A stretch of DNA of 46,098 bases from CAZFPA01 sp964520975 (GCA_964520975.1 CAZFPA010000012.1:1-46098); one strand, 5' to 3'; numbered from the stretch's first letter, positions 31,597 through 40,060 are shown. Program-made: numbers and translations. Notes: generated by a model not told the origin, from the letters alone.

Positions 31597-33327
31597 GTGG
31601 AAAACATGGGGATCCATATACATGGAAAAAGAATACGGCTATGGCTGGCGGCACTGTTCCTGCTGGGGGGGCTGCTGCAGGGAAGCCTGGCGGCCGCGGG
31701 TGAGCTCAATACCGTCTGGCGCTATCGCGAGGGGGATTCACCGCAGGATGCCCAGGGATACTATGTCTGGCTGCAGGCACTGCAGGCCAGCGATGCTGGC
31801 TGGTCCGTCTATAATTATCCGCATCAGCCGCCGCTCGCGGGCGATAACGGTGGCGTCGTCTGGCTCACGACGGTACTGCCGGCGGAGGCCTATAGTACTC
31901 CTACGCTCTTTTTTACGACAACGGAGGAATCCTTCCGGGTATTTCTGAATGACCGGCTCATCTATCAGTATGGGGATCTTTCCTATCGTTCTTCCTATGG
32001 CATGAAGTGGCACATGGTGAGCCTGCCCGCGCATTACGCGGGCAAACACCTGACCTTTCAGATCTATTCGCGGCATCCGCACCGCCTCGGTGTCTTTGAC
32101 CGCATGAGCATCGATGACAGCGTGTCGCAGATGAAGCGCCTGTTCCAGTATGACGCGATGTATGTCGTGGCCCTGCCCGCGGCGGTGATCATGTTCCTGA
32201 TCATCGGGGCCTGCTATATTGCCCAGCCCGCGCGACGGCGCCTTTATGTCTATATCATGATGTTTTTTGCCAGCTTTATCCTCTGGCTGGCCGGGGCCTG
32301 CAATACGAAGCTCCTGTTTGCGGACTATCCGGCGGCCTGGTGGTACCTCTTGCTGCTGTCGGTCTATACCATGCCGATTTTCGGCAATCTCATCGTCTAC
32401 AGCGTTCTGGAGGCAGGCGCTAAGAAATACCTGCGCTTTGTCGTCGGAATCTACATCATACTTTGGTGCACGGCTGTCGGTGGTGAACTGCTGGGTCTTG
32501 GCAGTATGGATTACTGCCTGTCCGTGTTCTATGTGGTGTTGACCCTGCTGCAGCTCATGGTCGGGGTGCTCGTCGTCCGTTCGGCCGGTCAGGGAAACCG
32601 GTACAGCCAGGTGCTGCTTTTCCCGCTCCTTGGTATTCCGCTGCTTGCCGTCTACGATGGTGTCTGTGCACATTTCCGGCTCTTTTCCTGGGTCACGCAT
32701 GTGACGCCGCTCGGCATCTTTACCTTCATCTTTTTCATCCTGCGCATTCTCATGGATACCATGCGCAAAGAGGAACAGCTTTCTGAGCTCACGAGCGATC
32801 TGGAGACAAAGATCGTCAATGTGACGCAGCAATCGGAGATCGACCCGCTGACGAAATGCTTTAACCGCAGAAGGTTCGAGAGCGCGATGAAGCAGGAGAC
32901 ACAGATTGCTGAGGTACAGAAATCCCGGCTCACGATGCTCATGCTGGATATTGACTTTTTCAAGCGCATCAACGATACCTATGGTCATGCGACCGGCGAC
33001 TGTGTACTGCTGCATTTCGCCGATATCGTGCGTTCCCACCTCGATGCCCGCCATACCTTCATCCGTTACGGCGGCGAGGAATTCGTTGTGCTCTGCCGTG
33101 GCTATGACGCGGTGGAGGGCTTCCATCTGGCGGAGCGCATCCGCCAGTCGGTGCAGTTTTCCGCTATGCTGCCGGGAGAGATCATCACCTGCAGTATTGG
33201 CGTAAGCCAGTGGCATAACGGCGAGGATGACCAGGCCCATTTCTATCAGCGGGCCGATCAGGCCATGTACGCAGCCAAGCAGCATGGCCGCAACCGGGTG
33301 ATGACGGAGGCGGACAGCCGCGAATGA
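31597..33327 (+). CDS. membrane diguanylate cyclase with extracytoplasmic sensor (7TMR-DISM type)
   Basis: 576 residues. Signal-anchor (about 14-33), an exported beta-rich sensor (about 35-185) with FRVFLNDRLIYQYGD, like 7TMR-DISM extracellular domains, then about seven transmembrane segments (190-385), a short coiled coil (about 390-410) and a GGDEF domain (about 415-570). The active site reads GGEEF (RYGGEEFVVL), a functional variant, and DPLTKCFNRRRF and DIDFFKRINDTYGHATGD are intact. The RxxD inhibition site is absent, unlike in the other cyclase nearby. Start GTG 31597 is chosen because TGGAGAT is correctly spaced; ATG 31606 is not. The ligand is unknown, possibly a carbohydrate. Confidence 0.9.
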   Translation: MENMGIHIHGKRIRLWLAALFLLGGLLQGSLAAAGELNTVWRYREGDSPQDAQGYYVWLQALQASDAGWSVYNYPHQPPLAGDNGGVVWLTTVLPAEAYSTPTLFFTTTEESFRVFLNDRLIYQYGDLSYRSSYGMKWHMVSLPAHYAGKHLTFQIYSRHPHRLGVFDRMSIDDSVSQMKRLFQYDAMYVVALPAAVIMFLIIGACYIAQPARRRLYVYIMMFFASFILWLAGACNTKLLFADYPAAWWYLLLLSVYTMPIFGNLIVYSVLEAGAKKYLRFVVGIYIILWCTAVGGELLGLGSMDYCLSVFYVVLTLLQLMVGVLVVRSAGQGNRYSQVLLFPLLGIPLLAVYDGVCAHFRLFSWVTHVTPLGIFTFIFFILRILMDTMRKEEQLSELTSDLETKIVNVTQQSEIDPLTKCFNRRRFESAMKQETQIAEVQKSRLTMLMLDIDFFKRINDTYGHATGDCVLLHFADIVRSHLDARHTFIRYGGEEFVVLCRGYDAVEGFHLAERIRQSVQFSAMLPGEIITCSIGVSQWHNGEDDQAHFYQRADQAMYAAKQHGRNRVMTEADSRE

Positions 33328-33340
33328 CACTTTAACAAGA

Positions 33341-33374
33341 AAGCCCTTGGACCGTTTGGTCCAAGGGCTTTTTT
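33341..33374. terminator. bidirectional terminator between the GGDEF gene and nrdG
   Basis: 13-bp perfect stem AAGCCCTTGGACC/GGTCCAAGGGCTT with loop GTTT and TTTT on the plus side. It separates two convergent genes, and the nrdG stop codon abuts it. Confidence 0.92.
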
Positions 33375-33877
33375 CAATCCAGTTTTTTCTTCACGATGCA
33401 GCCGGTCTGCCGGGTCTTTTCCATATCGATGACACGCTGGTTGCGGCTGCCGCGGAAGGGCAGGGTCAGGTCGCGCTGCTCCAGGTCAAATTTTCCATCG
33501 ACAAGGACATCAATGCGCTGCAGCAGCTCGGTCACCGCCGGATTTTCCATGCGGGAAAGCTCCTCGAGAGTATAGCCGGTATAGGCCCAGATATCCAGGC
33601 CGTGTGCATGGAGCTTTTCGGCCAGCTCAGCCAGCGGGGCGGGCTGACAGAAGGGCTCGCCACCGCTGAAGGTGACACCGGAAAGCAGTGGATTATCGAG
33701 GATATGCGTGAGCAGGTCATCCGTATCGGCGGGCTTCCCGCTGGTGAAGTCGTGCGTCTGCGGATTTTGGCAGCCCTCACAATGATGGGGGCAGCCCTGC
33801 GTGAAGATCGTGAAGCGGTAGCCTTCGCCGTCAACGATGGAATCGTTGACCGTTCCGGCGATTTTAATGGAGGCCAT
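33374..33877 (-). CDS. nrdG: anaerobic ribonucleotide reductase activating protein NrdG
   Basis: Radical SAM activase that forms the glycyl radical of class III ribonucleotide reductase. 167 residues with the CX3CX2C cluster motif Cys29, Cys33, Cys36 (QGCPHHCEGCQNP), the activase start AGTVNDSIVDGEG, and the SAM-binding GG motif VTFSGGEPFCQ. Length is normal. Its start lies 14 nt inside the end of the upstream glycyl-radical ORF, with the nearest ribosome binding site too distant, so translation is probably coupled. Here its substrate glycine would be on the small separate protein rather than on NrdD. Confidence 0.95.
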   Translation of the reverse strand: MASIKIAGTVNDSIVDGEGYRFTIFTQGCPHHCEGCQNPQTHDFTSGKPADTDDLLTHILDNPLLSGVTFSGGEPFCQPAPLAELAEKLHAHGLDIWAYTGYTLEELSRMENPAVTELLQRIDVLVDGKFDLEQRDLTLPFRGSRNQRVIDMEKTRQTGCIVKKKLD

Positions 33878-34148
33878 GCTTTACGCGGTCATGCTCCTCG
33901 GCGCGTTTGGCATTGTTCCAGCGGTCAATCGTGCCAACAAGATAACCGGTGATGCGACGGATGCGCTCAAATTTTGGCGGGCGCAGCGTGTAGTCCAGAG
34001 CGACACTGCCGTTCTGGGCAGCCGATATCTCGAGGCGCTCAAGCTCTTCGCTCGTCTGCTCATGGATGTAGTCGATGTAGTTGGTGATTTCCTGCTCGGA
34101 AACATTGTCAACGCCTTTGACGCTGACCTCGATACCGTTGACGGTCAT
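33864..34148 (-). CDS. stand-alone glycyl-radical domain of anaerobic ribonucleotide reductase
   Basis: 94-residue protein. Its C-terminal third, FERIRRITGYLVGTIDRWNN followed by AKRAEEHDRVKHG, is the glycyl-radical end normally found at the C-terminus of NrdD; the radical glycine should be Gly68 in RITGYLVG. The N-terminal 59 residues (predicted strand, two helices, strand) are not part of usual NrdD. Start ATG 34148 follows AAAAGGAA; GTG 34157 is possible but too close to that site. It lies 52 nt downstream of nrdD in another frame and overlaps nrdG by 14 nt. Since nrdD upstream lacks this motif, I infer that the reductase works as two polypeptides, comparable to GrcA supplying a radical domain to pyruvate formate-lyase. 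Confidence 0.85.
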   Translation of the reverse strand: MTVNGIEVSVKGVDNVSEQEITNYIDYIHEQTSEELERLEISAAQNGSVALDYTLRPPKFERIRRITGYLVGTIDRWNNAKRAEEHDRVKHGLH

Positions 34149-34200
34149 GTGGATCACGTTCCTTTTCTTTGATTTATTTATGGGGTATCGCCGGACTGTA

Positions 34201-36459
34201 TCAGTCGCAGCAGTTCATGCGCGGAATGATGATGCGCTGGTGATGCTCGGCCTCGGTGCGGCCGCAGCGGGGACATACATTGTCGATGATGCCGTTATAG
34301 CCGCAGATCGGATCGCGGTCTACGGGATGGTTCACGGAGCCGTAGCCGATGCCGCTGTCGTGCATGCAGCGGATGATGGCCTCAAAGGCCTTGAGATTAT
34401 GCGACGGATCGCCATCCATCTCCACATAGCTGATATGGCCGGCATTCGTGAGATTATGATACGGACCCTCGATCTGGATCTTTTTTGCGGCGGCAATCGG
34501 ATAGTATACGGGAACATGGAAGCTGTTCGTATAATAATCGCGATCGGTGACGCCCGGAATCTTGCCGTAGACCTGCTGGTCAATCTTTACAAAGCGTCCG
34601 CTCAGGCCCTCGGCTGGCGTTGCGAGCAGTGTGAAGTTCAGGCCGGTCTGCGCGGATTTTTCATCCATGCGCTGGCGCATGTAGCCGACAATTTCGAGGC
34701 CGAGCTTCTGGGCCTTTTCTGACTCGCCATGATGCTCGCCGATGAGTGCCTTGAGGCATTCCGCGAGACCGATGAAGCCCATGGAGAGCGTGCCGTGCTT
34801 GAGGATCTCGGCGACGCAGTCATCCGGTCCGACGGACTCGGAGTCAATCCAGACACCCTGGCCGATGAGGAACGGATAGTTGCGGCCGCGCTTGGAACAC
34901 TGGATCTTGAAGCGATGCAGGAGCTGACGGAAAACCAGCTCGGTGATTTCATCAAGTCCTTCGTAGAACTTCTTGATATCGCCCTTGGCCTTGATGGCCA
35001 GGCGCGGCAGGTTGATGCTGGTAAAGCTCAGATTGCCGCGGCCGCAGGTGACCTCGCGCTTCGGATCGTGGACGTTGCCCATGACCCGTGTCCGGCAGCC
35101 CATGTAGGCAACCTCGGAATCATAATCATCCGGCTTGTAGTACTGCAGGTTGAAGGGGGCGTCGAGGAAGCTGAAATTCGGGAACAGGCGCTTGGCGGAA
35201 GTCTTGATGGCTAACTGGAAGAGATCGTAGTTGGGATCTCCCGGATTGTAGTTCACGCCCTCTTTGACCTTGAAGATCTGGACCGGGAAAATCGGCGTTT
35301 CGCCATTTCCGAGCCCGGCCATCGTAGCCTTCAGGAGGTTGCGCATGACCATGCGGGCTTCCGGCGAAGTGTCTGTACCGTAGTTCACGGAGCTGAACGG
35401 CACCTGTGCGCCTGCCCGGGAATTCATCGTGTTGAGATTGTGGATGAAGGCCTCCATTGCCTGATAGGTCGCACGGTCCGTGGCATCGATGGCCGCCTCG
35501 GCAGCGTAATCGTGAGCCCGGGCGGCCTGATTGGCCGATATCGGCTGGAAGCTGTGCATGGCCTGATGCTCCGGCAGGAATTCAATGAGTGCGGCCCGGA
35601 AAGCATCCGTGGTCTGCAGCGTGATGTCCTGCGGAATCATGCGCTGGATTTCCTTGGAAAGCAGCTGTGCATCGCTGAGCGAGAGCCCGAGCGCTGCCCG
35701 GAAAAAGGCCGAAAGCTGTTCAAAATACTGCTTGCGGAAGGTCTTCGTGACACCGGGGGCCATCGAGTAATCGAAATTCGGTACGGACTGGCCGCCGTGC
35801 ATTTCGTTCTGGTTCGCCTGAATCGCGATACAGGCCAGTGCCGCGTAGGAGCGGATGTCGTTCGGCTCCCGGAGGTATCCATGCCCCGTGGAGAAGCCGT
35901 CCTTGAAAAGCTTCAACAGATCGATCTGGCAGCAGGTCTCGGTAAGCATATAGAAATCTTTGTCGTGAATATGGATGTCACCGTCGATATGGGCGGCAGC
36001 GATATCCTTTGGCAGAATGTAATGGTCGATGTAGTACTTCGATCCCTCGGAACCGTACTTGAGCATTGTCCCCATAGCCGTATCAGCATCAATGTTGGCA
36101 TTTTCGCGTTTGATATCAGCATCCTGTGCCTTTTGGAAGGTGAGCTCATTGTAGATGTCCATGAGGTCGCCCTGGGCCTGGCGGATCTTCGTGTGTTCCG
36201 CGCGGTAGAGAATGTAGGCCTTGGCCGTGCTGGCAAAATTGCGTTTGATGAGGACTTTTTCCACCGAGTCCTGAATGAATTCCACCGAAGGAGTATCCTC
36301 CTGCGAAATCTGCTTGACTACCTCAGCGGTCAGGCTCTCGAGACGATGTGTGGAGAAGGTTTCGTCGATGGACTCCAGATTCGCCTTGCGGATTGCATCG
36401 GTGATTTTCTGCGCGTCAAAGGGGACAAGGTCGCCCGTACGCTTTCTGATGTTCTGCAT
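34201..36459 (-). CDS. nrdD: anaerobic ribonucleoside-triphosphate reductase, catalytic chain lacking the glycyl-radical domain
   Basis: Class III reductase making dNTPs without oxygen. 752 residues: N-terminal ATP-cone (RKRTGDLVPFDAQKITDAIR, about 3-95) for allosteric control, then the ten-stranded barrel with GRGNLSFTSINLPRLA and the cysteine-bearing VAYMGCRTRVMGN. The C-terminus ends soon after the zinc motif (DNVCPRCGR) at PRMNCCD; the RxxGYL glycyl-radical segment is missing. No other frame downstream restores it directly; it occurs on a separate ORF with its own start. Start ATG 36459 is chosen by homology; the frame runs to 36534 over the promoter. A consensus promoter and NrdR-like boxes precede it. 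Confidence 0.93.
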   Translation of the reverse strand: MQNIRKRTGDLVPFDAQKITDAIRKANLESIDETFSTHRLESLTAEVVKQISQEDTPSVEFIQDSVEKVLIKRNFASTAKAYILYRAEHTKIRQAQGDLMDIYNELTFQKAQDADIKRENANIDADTAMGTMLKYGSEGSKYYIDHYILPKDIAAAHIDGDIHIHDKDFYMLTETCCQIDLLKLFKDGFSTGHGYLREPNDIRSYAALACIAIQANQNEMHGGQSVPNFDYSMAPGVTKTFRKQYFEQLSAFFRAALGLSLSDAQLLSKEIQRMIPQDITLQTTDAFRAALIEFLPEHQAMHSFQPISANQAARAHDYAAEAAIDATDRATYQAMEAFIHNLNTMNSRAGAQVPFSSVNYGTDTSPEARMVMRNLLKATMAGLGNGETPIFPVQIFKVKEGVNYNPGDPNYDLFQLAIKTSAKRLFPNFSFLDAPFNLQYYKPDDYDSEVAYMGCRTRVMGNVHDPKREVTCGRGNLSFTSINLPRLAIKAKGDIKKFYEGLDEITELVFRQLLHRFKIQCSKRGRNYPFLIGQGVWIDSESVGPDDCVAEILKHGTLSMGFIGLAECLKALIGEHHGESEKAQKLGLEIVGYMRQRMDEKSAQTGLNFTLLATPAEGLSGRFVKIDQQVYGKIPGVTDRDYYTNSFHVPVYYPIAAAKKIQIEGPYHNLTNAGHISYVEMDGDPSHNLKAFEAIIRCMHDSGIGYGSVNHPVDRDPICGYNGIIDNVCPRCGRTEAEHHQRIIIPRMNCCD

Positions 36460-36505
36460 GATTACACAATCTCTTTTCTGTAGTGTTCTTTTAAATCTAA
36501 AGTGG

Positions 36506-36534
36506 ATTATACAATATATGCGATATGGTGTCAA
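36506..36534 (-). promoter_or_regulatory. sigma-A promoter of the nrdD operon
   Basis: Consensus -35 TTGACA (36529-36534), 17-bp spacer, -10 TATAAT (36506-36511) on the minus strand. Confidence 0.9.
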
Positions 36535-36558
36535 TGGGACATACTATATGTAGTTTAT
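36509..36558. promoter_or_regulatory. NrdR-box-like pair at the nrdD promoter
   Basis: The sequence at 36543-36558 matches 13 of 16 positions of the NrdR consensus (acaCwATATaTwGtgt), just upstream of the -35. A weaker copy (11 of 16) at 36509-36524 covers the spacer and -10. Centres are 34 bp apart, near the usual three helical turns. Confidence 0.45.
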
Positions 36559-36561
36559 TTT

Positions 36562-36744
36562 ATCCACAAGGAAAGATTAATAAAAATACATAATTAGTGA
36601 AAATTATACATTGCGGATTGCTGCCGGACAGAAAGAAAACAGCGCCATTGGCTGGCGCTGCTCGGCTTCTCTTTCAGACTCGTTTTGTATAAACTTGCTT
36701 TATTCACCGACCGACGGTGGATAACTTATTTCACTTGTGGATAA
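36562..36744. other. second group of DnaA boxes, nrdD-mscS intergenic region; no gene seen
   Basis: TTATCCACA at 36562-36570 (+) and 36736-36744 (-), plus a one-mismatch GGTGGATAA at 36716-36724 (-). The 320-bp gap otherwise holds the nrdD promoter, the mscS terminator and a palindrome CTACATGTAG (36751-36760). No ORF is convincing. Confidence 0.5.
36631..36660 (-). terminator. probable intrinsic terminator of mscS
   Basis: Perfect 7-bp stem CAGCGCC (36640-36646)/GGCGCTG (36654-36660); on the minus strand TTTTCTTTC follows. About 120 bp after the mscS stop. Confidence 0.65.
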
Positions 36745-36780
36745 CTTGCATCTACATGTAGTGGTGAGTGGAGGTGAACA

Positions 36781-37839
36781 TCAAGATGTAGATTCCTGGA
36801 TGATCGTGCGCACCGGGAAGGGGATTTCAATGCCTTCCTGGCGGTAGCGCTTCGTGAGCGCCTTGATGAACTCGTGCTTGAGAAGGAACTGGTTCGCGAA
36901 TTCACTGGAATGCAGGATCACATTGAAATTGATGCTGGAGTCAGCGAACGTATGGAAGCGCACGGCCGGTTCCTGATCGAGCTTGTGGTCGACGCGTTCC
37001 ATGACCTCGCGCGCTACCTCCAGCGTGACGCGCTCGACCTGCTCGAGGTCGCTGTCATAGCTCACGCCGACAGGGACACTGATGGACAATGCCTGTTTCG
37101 GCATGCTGAAATTCGTGAGGATTGCCGAGGCGATTTTCTGGTTCGGGACGACGATCACATTGCCGGAGCCGCCCAGAAGTGTGGTGAAGCGCCAGGTGAT
37201 ATCGGTCACGCGGCCTTCCTCACCGGAGCTCAGCCGGATGTAGTCGCCCAGGCGCAGCTGCTTTGACAGGATGAGATGGAGGCCCGAGAAGATATTCGCC
37301 AGGGTCTCCTGCAGGCCGAGGGCGACGGCCATACCGCCGACGCCCAGGGCGGTGAGGATCGGCGCAATGGAGATGCCGCAGTATTCGAGGATAATCAGCA
37401 GGCCCATGGCGTAGATTACGATGTTCACGATATTCGTGAGCAGGGAGGTCTTGGGCAGGTCTGCGCTGCGCTGCGTGCGGATATCAATCATGCCCGCCAG
37501 CGTCCGGGCTGCGACCCGGGTGATGGTGAAGACGATGATGGTGAACAGAATATAGGAAAGCAGATGCTTGATGGGGGCAGCGATATCGAGTGAATTAATC
37601 ATCCAGTAGAGGCCGATGCCCAGGCACCAGGCCAGCGGCAGTCCGCGCAGGGCATGGATGAGCACGTACTGCAGCGTATCCTCCTCGATGGTCAGATGGT
37701 TTGCGATGCGCCGCCGTACAAGCTTGTTGAGCAGCAGGCCGATGATAAAGGAAACGGCCAGGATGCAGACCGGCATGAACAGCATAGCTGCAAGCTGACT
37801 GGCATTGATATGTTGGAATGGAAATAGCAAATCAAACAA
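36781..37839 (-). CDS. small-conductance mechanosensitive channel, MscS family
   Basis: 352-residue inner-membrane channel that opens under membrane tension during osmotic down-shock. Four to five hydrophobic segments lie at about 14-38, 58-80, 92-115 and 128-150, then the Gly/Ala-rich pore helix (ILTALGVGGMAVALGLQETL) and the beta domain with LRLGDYIRLSSGEEGRVTDI and VIVVPNQKI; a C-terminal alpha/beta domain completes it. It starts at TTG 37839, supported by a full AAAGGAGGG site. A monocistronic gene. The hairpin AGGGTTTCGC/GCGAAATCCT (37881-37903) lies in its upstream region. Confidence 0.92.
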   Translation of the reverse strand: MFDLLFPFQHINASQLAAMLFMPVCILAVSFIIGLLLNKLVRRRIANHLTIEEDTLQYVLIHALRGLPLAWCLGIGLYWMINSLDIAAPIKHLLSYILFTIIVFTITRVAARTLAGMIDIRTQRSADLPKTSLLTNIVNIVIYAMGLLIILEYCGISIAPILTALGVGGMAVALGLQETLANIFSGLHLILSKQLRLGDYIRLSSGEEGRVTDITWRFTTLLGGSGNVIVVPNQKIASAILTNFSMPKQALSISVPVGVSYDSDLEQVERVTLEVAREVMERVDHKLDQEPAVRFHTFADSSINFNVILHSSEFANQFLLKHEFIKALTKRYRQEGIEIPFPVRTIIQESTS

Positions 37840-37880
37840 GATGAACCCTCCTTTTGGCTTTAATTATAACGCGATTGTTC

Positions 37881-37903
37881 AGGGTTTCGCAACGCGAAAT
37901 CCT
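37881..37903. repeat. short hairpin upstream of mscS
   Basis: Ten-bp stem AGGGTTTCGC/GCGAAATCCT (one G-T pair) with a 3-nt loop and no T-run on either strand. Role unknown. The remaining 37840-38107 gap shows no gene; TATAAT at 38073-38078 may be the -10 of the acetyltransferase gene. Confidence 0.4.
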
Positions 37904-38107
37904 GCTAAAGAGCGTTATTTAAGGAGAAGAAAAAACGCAAGCAAGTTTCCTTTGGGAAATACGCGTATTGTCAGGACAGGAGCTTGTCGAACGCATAAAC
38001 AAATATTTGTGGGGAAATGGCGCTATGCTTTTGCGTTTGTTGTGGTACAATGAAAACAGTTGTTTTGTATAGTATAATTCTCTATTGTACAGGAAAGAGG
38101 GATATTT

Positions 38108-38647
38108 ATGGATAAAATCATCAAGGAAGGTTCTCGGCTGCGGTTTCGGCAGGCGACGGTCGCGGATATGGACTATATCATGGAGGCCGAGTATCGGCCG
38201 GAGAATGCCAGATATGTGATTCCTTATACCCGGGAAGTGCACATGCTCACGCTCGATAGCGAGGGGGCCATCCATATCATCATCGAGGAGAAGGCGACGG
38301 GAGCGAAGGTCGGCTTCCTCATGATTGCCGGCCTCGATAATCCATCGAAGGAAGTCGAATGGACGCGGATCATTCTGGATGCCAAAGGAAAGGGCTATGG
38401 ACATGAGACCTTGAAGCTTCTGAAGGCATGGGCCTTTGATGATCTCAAATTCCATCGGGCCTGGCTGGACTGCAAGGATTATAACGCCCGGGCGCTCCAT
38501 GTCTATGAATCGGAGGGCTTGCAGCGCGAGGGCCTGATCCGCGAGACCATCCTTACGGACGGTGTCTATGAGAATCTGGTGATCCTCGGCATTCTGGATC
38601 GGGAATTCTTTGCCCGCCGTGAACAGGGACTTGAAAAAATTTGCTAG
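38108..38647 (+). CDS. GNAT-family N-acetyltransferase (RimJ/RimL type)
   Basis: 179 residues with one acetyltransferase domain. The acetyl-CoA loop appears as AKGKGYGHETLKLLKAWAF, preceded by strand WTRIILD and followed by HRAWLDCKDYNARALHVYESEGL, the typical RimJ/RimL-like C-terminal half. It acetylates an amine of a small molecule or a protein N-terminus; the substrate cannot be predicted. Start ATG 38108 follows AAAGAGGG. Single gene with its own terminator. Confidence 0.9.
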   Translation: MDKIIKEGSRLRFRQATVADMDYIMEAEYRPENARYVIPYTREVHMLTLDSEGAIHIIIEEKATGAKVGFLMIAGLDNPSKEVEWTRIILDAKGKGYGHETLKLLKAWAFDDLKFHRAWLDCKDYNARALHVYESEGLQREGLIRETILTDGVYENLVILGILDREFFARREQGLEKIC

Positions 38648-38660
38648 CAGGTACTTCAGG

Positions 38661-38697
38661 AAGAGCAGACCGTGTATTGTGTCTGCTCTTGTCTTTT
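38661..38697 (+). terminator. intrinsic terminator after the acetyltransferase
   Basis: Perfect 10-bp stem AAGAGCAGAC/GTCTGCTCTT with a 10-nt loop, then GTCTTTT. Confidence 0.85.
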
Positions 38698-38716
38698 GGC
38701 AAAATTTCGCAAGAAG

Positions 38717-38757
38717 GGACACGTGACCTTTTTTTGGCGAGGCAATATCATTAAGAT
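38717..38757 (+). promoter_or_regulatory. nucleoside transporter promoter with putative activator site
   Basis: Dyad-like GGACACGTGACC (38717-38728), then T-run -35 (38729-38734), 17-bp spacer and -10 TAAGAT (38752-38757). The deoD promoter has the same arrangement, including a related dyad abutting the T-run. Confidence 0.5.
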
Positions 38758-38863
38758 AAAAAAAGACAAAATAAGAATAAAGATATGCTCATTGCGGTGA
38801 GGAAAATTCGGATAATTCAAATCTGAACGACGAATTCGATTTTTGAGGGGAGAATGAAGGAAA

Positions 38864-40060
38864 ATGTACTTATTTATCAATTGCATAGGGATATTTGTAT
38901 TCCTGGGGCTGGCTTTCCTGTTTTCAAAGAGCAAAGAGGAAATCCGCTGGAAATCCATTGGCGTGTTGTTCGGCCTGAACGTGTTTGTGGCCTGGTTCCT
39001 TACCCAGTTTTCCATCGGGCGTGAAATCGTAAGCGCCGCCGCAGCCGGCTTCGTATGGCTGGTCGATGTAGCCTATACGGGTATCGCGTTTGCGTTCCCG
39101 GACTGGGTCCATGTCCCGCAGATGAATTTTTTCACCTCGGCGCTGCTGCCGATTTTGCTGGTTGTTCCGATGTTCGATCTGCTGACCTACTGCGGCATCC
39201 TGCCGTGGATCATCAAATGGATTGGCCGCGGCCTGGCTTTCGTAAGCCATCAGGCGCAGTTTGAGTCCTTCTTCGCTATTGAGATGATGTTCCTGGGCAA
39301 TACCGAGGCCCTGGCCGTATCGCGCCATCAGCTCGATACCATGCGCCCGGAGCGTGGCCTGACTTTGGCCATGATGTCCATGAGCTGCGTTACCGCTTCG
39401 CTCATCGGCGTTTATACCAAGATGATGCCGGCAGAATTCATTCTCACGGCAGTACCACTCAATGTCATCAACGCACTTATCATTTCGAGCATCCTGCATC
39501 CGGTATGGGTTGAACGCGAGGAGGATACCATTGCCAGGATCGGCGATGCAGACGGCAAAGAGCCGTTGTTCTCCTTCCTGGGAAATTCCATCCTTGGTGC
39601 TGGCCGACTGATCCTCATCATCGCGGCGAACGTCATCGCTTTCGTAGCTTTGGCTGCACTCATTGACAAGCTGCTGGGCATCGTGCATCCGGCACTGAGC
39701 CTGGAGCATATCTTTGGCGTCGTGATGTTCCCGTTTGCCTGGCTCATGGGCCTGCCGTCGGATGAGGCCTTCCAGTTCGCGCAGTACATGGGCACGAAGA
39801 TCGTCACGAACGAGTTCGTCGTCATGCTCAATGCCGGCCCTATCATGGATACCTTCAGCCGTCATCTGCAGGGAACGCTGACAATCTTTGTCACCTCCTT
39901 TGCAAATTTCTCGACGGTCGGGATGATTGTCGGTGCCTTCAAGAGCCTCACGAATAAGGAAAAGAGCGATATGGTTGCCAGCAATGTCGGCTATATGCTG
40001 CTTTCCGGTGTGCTCGTATCCCTGTTGTCTGCAGCGATTGCCGGACTCTTTATCTGGTAA
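38864..40060 (+). CDS. nupC: nucleoside transporter, CNT (NupC) family
   Basis: Concentrative nucleoside uptake across the inner membrane by cation symport. 398 residues and about ten hydrophobic segments. Family motifs: SALLPILLVVPMFDLLTYCGILPW, given here partly as FDLLTYCGILPW; FLGNTEALAVSRHQL, equivalent to the G-(Q/N)-TE-A motif; LGAGRLILIIAANVIAF; and FVTSFANFSTVGM near the C-terminus. Start ATG 38864 follows GAGGGGAG. It is convergent to the YeiL-like regulator gene, and the salvage enzymes beyond it fit nucleoside uptake. Specificity is unknown, and the symbol reflects family membership only. Confidence 0.92.
   Translation: MYLFINCIGIFVFLGLAFLFSKSKEEIRWKSIGVLFGLNVFVAWFLTQFSIGREIVSAAAAGFVWLVDVAYTGIAFAFPDWVHVPQMNFFTSALLPILLVVPMFDLLTYCGILPWIIKWIGRGLAFVSHQAQFESFFAIEMMFLGNTEALAVSRHQLDTMRPERGLTLAMMSMSCVTASLIGVYTKMMPAEFILTAVPLNVINALIISSILHPVWVEREEDTIARIGDADGKEPLFSFLGNSILGAGRLILIIAANVIAFVALAALIDKLLGIVHPALSLEHIFGVVMFPFAWLMGLPSDEAFQFAQYMGTKIVTNEFVVMLNAGPIMDTFSRHLQGTLTIFVTSFANFSTVGMIVGAFKSLTNKEKSDMVASNVGYMLLSGVLVSLLSAAIAGLFIW

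Noticed and set aside
33864..34203. Simple sequencing frameshift joining nrdD and the small ORF
   Set aside because: The small ORF adds about 59 residues foreign to NrdD, has its own ribosome binding site, and the 52-nt gap has no homologous sequence in any frame.
37881..37903. Hairpin upstream of mscS as a terminator
   Set aside because: No T-run on either strand.
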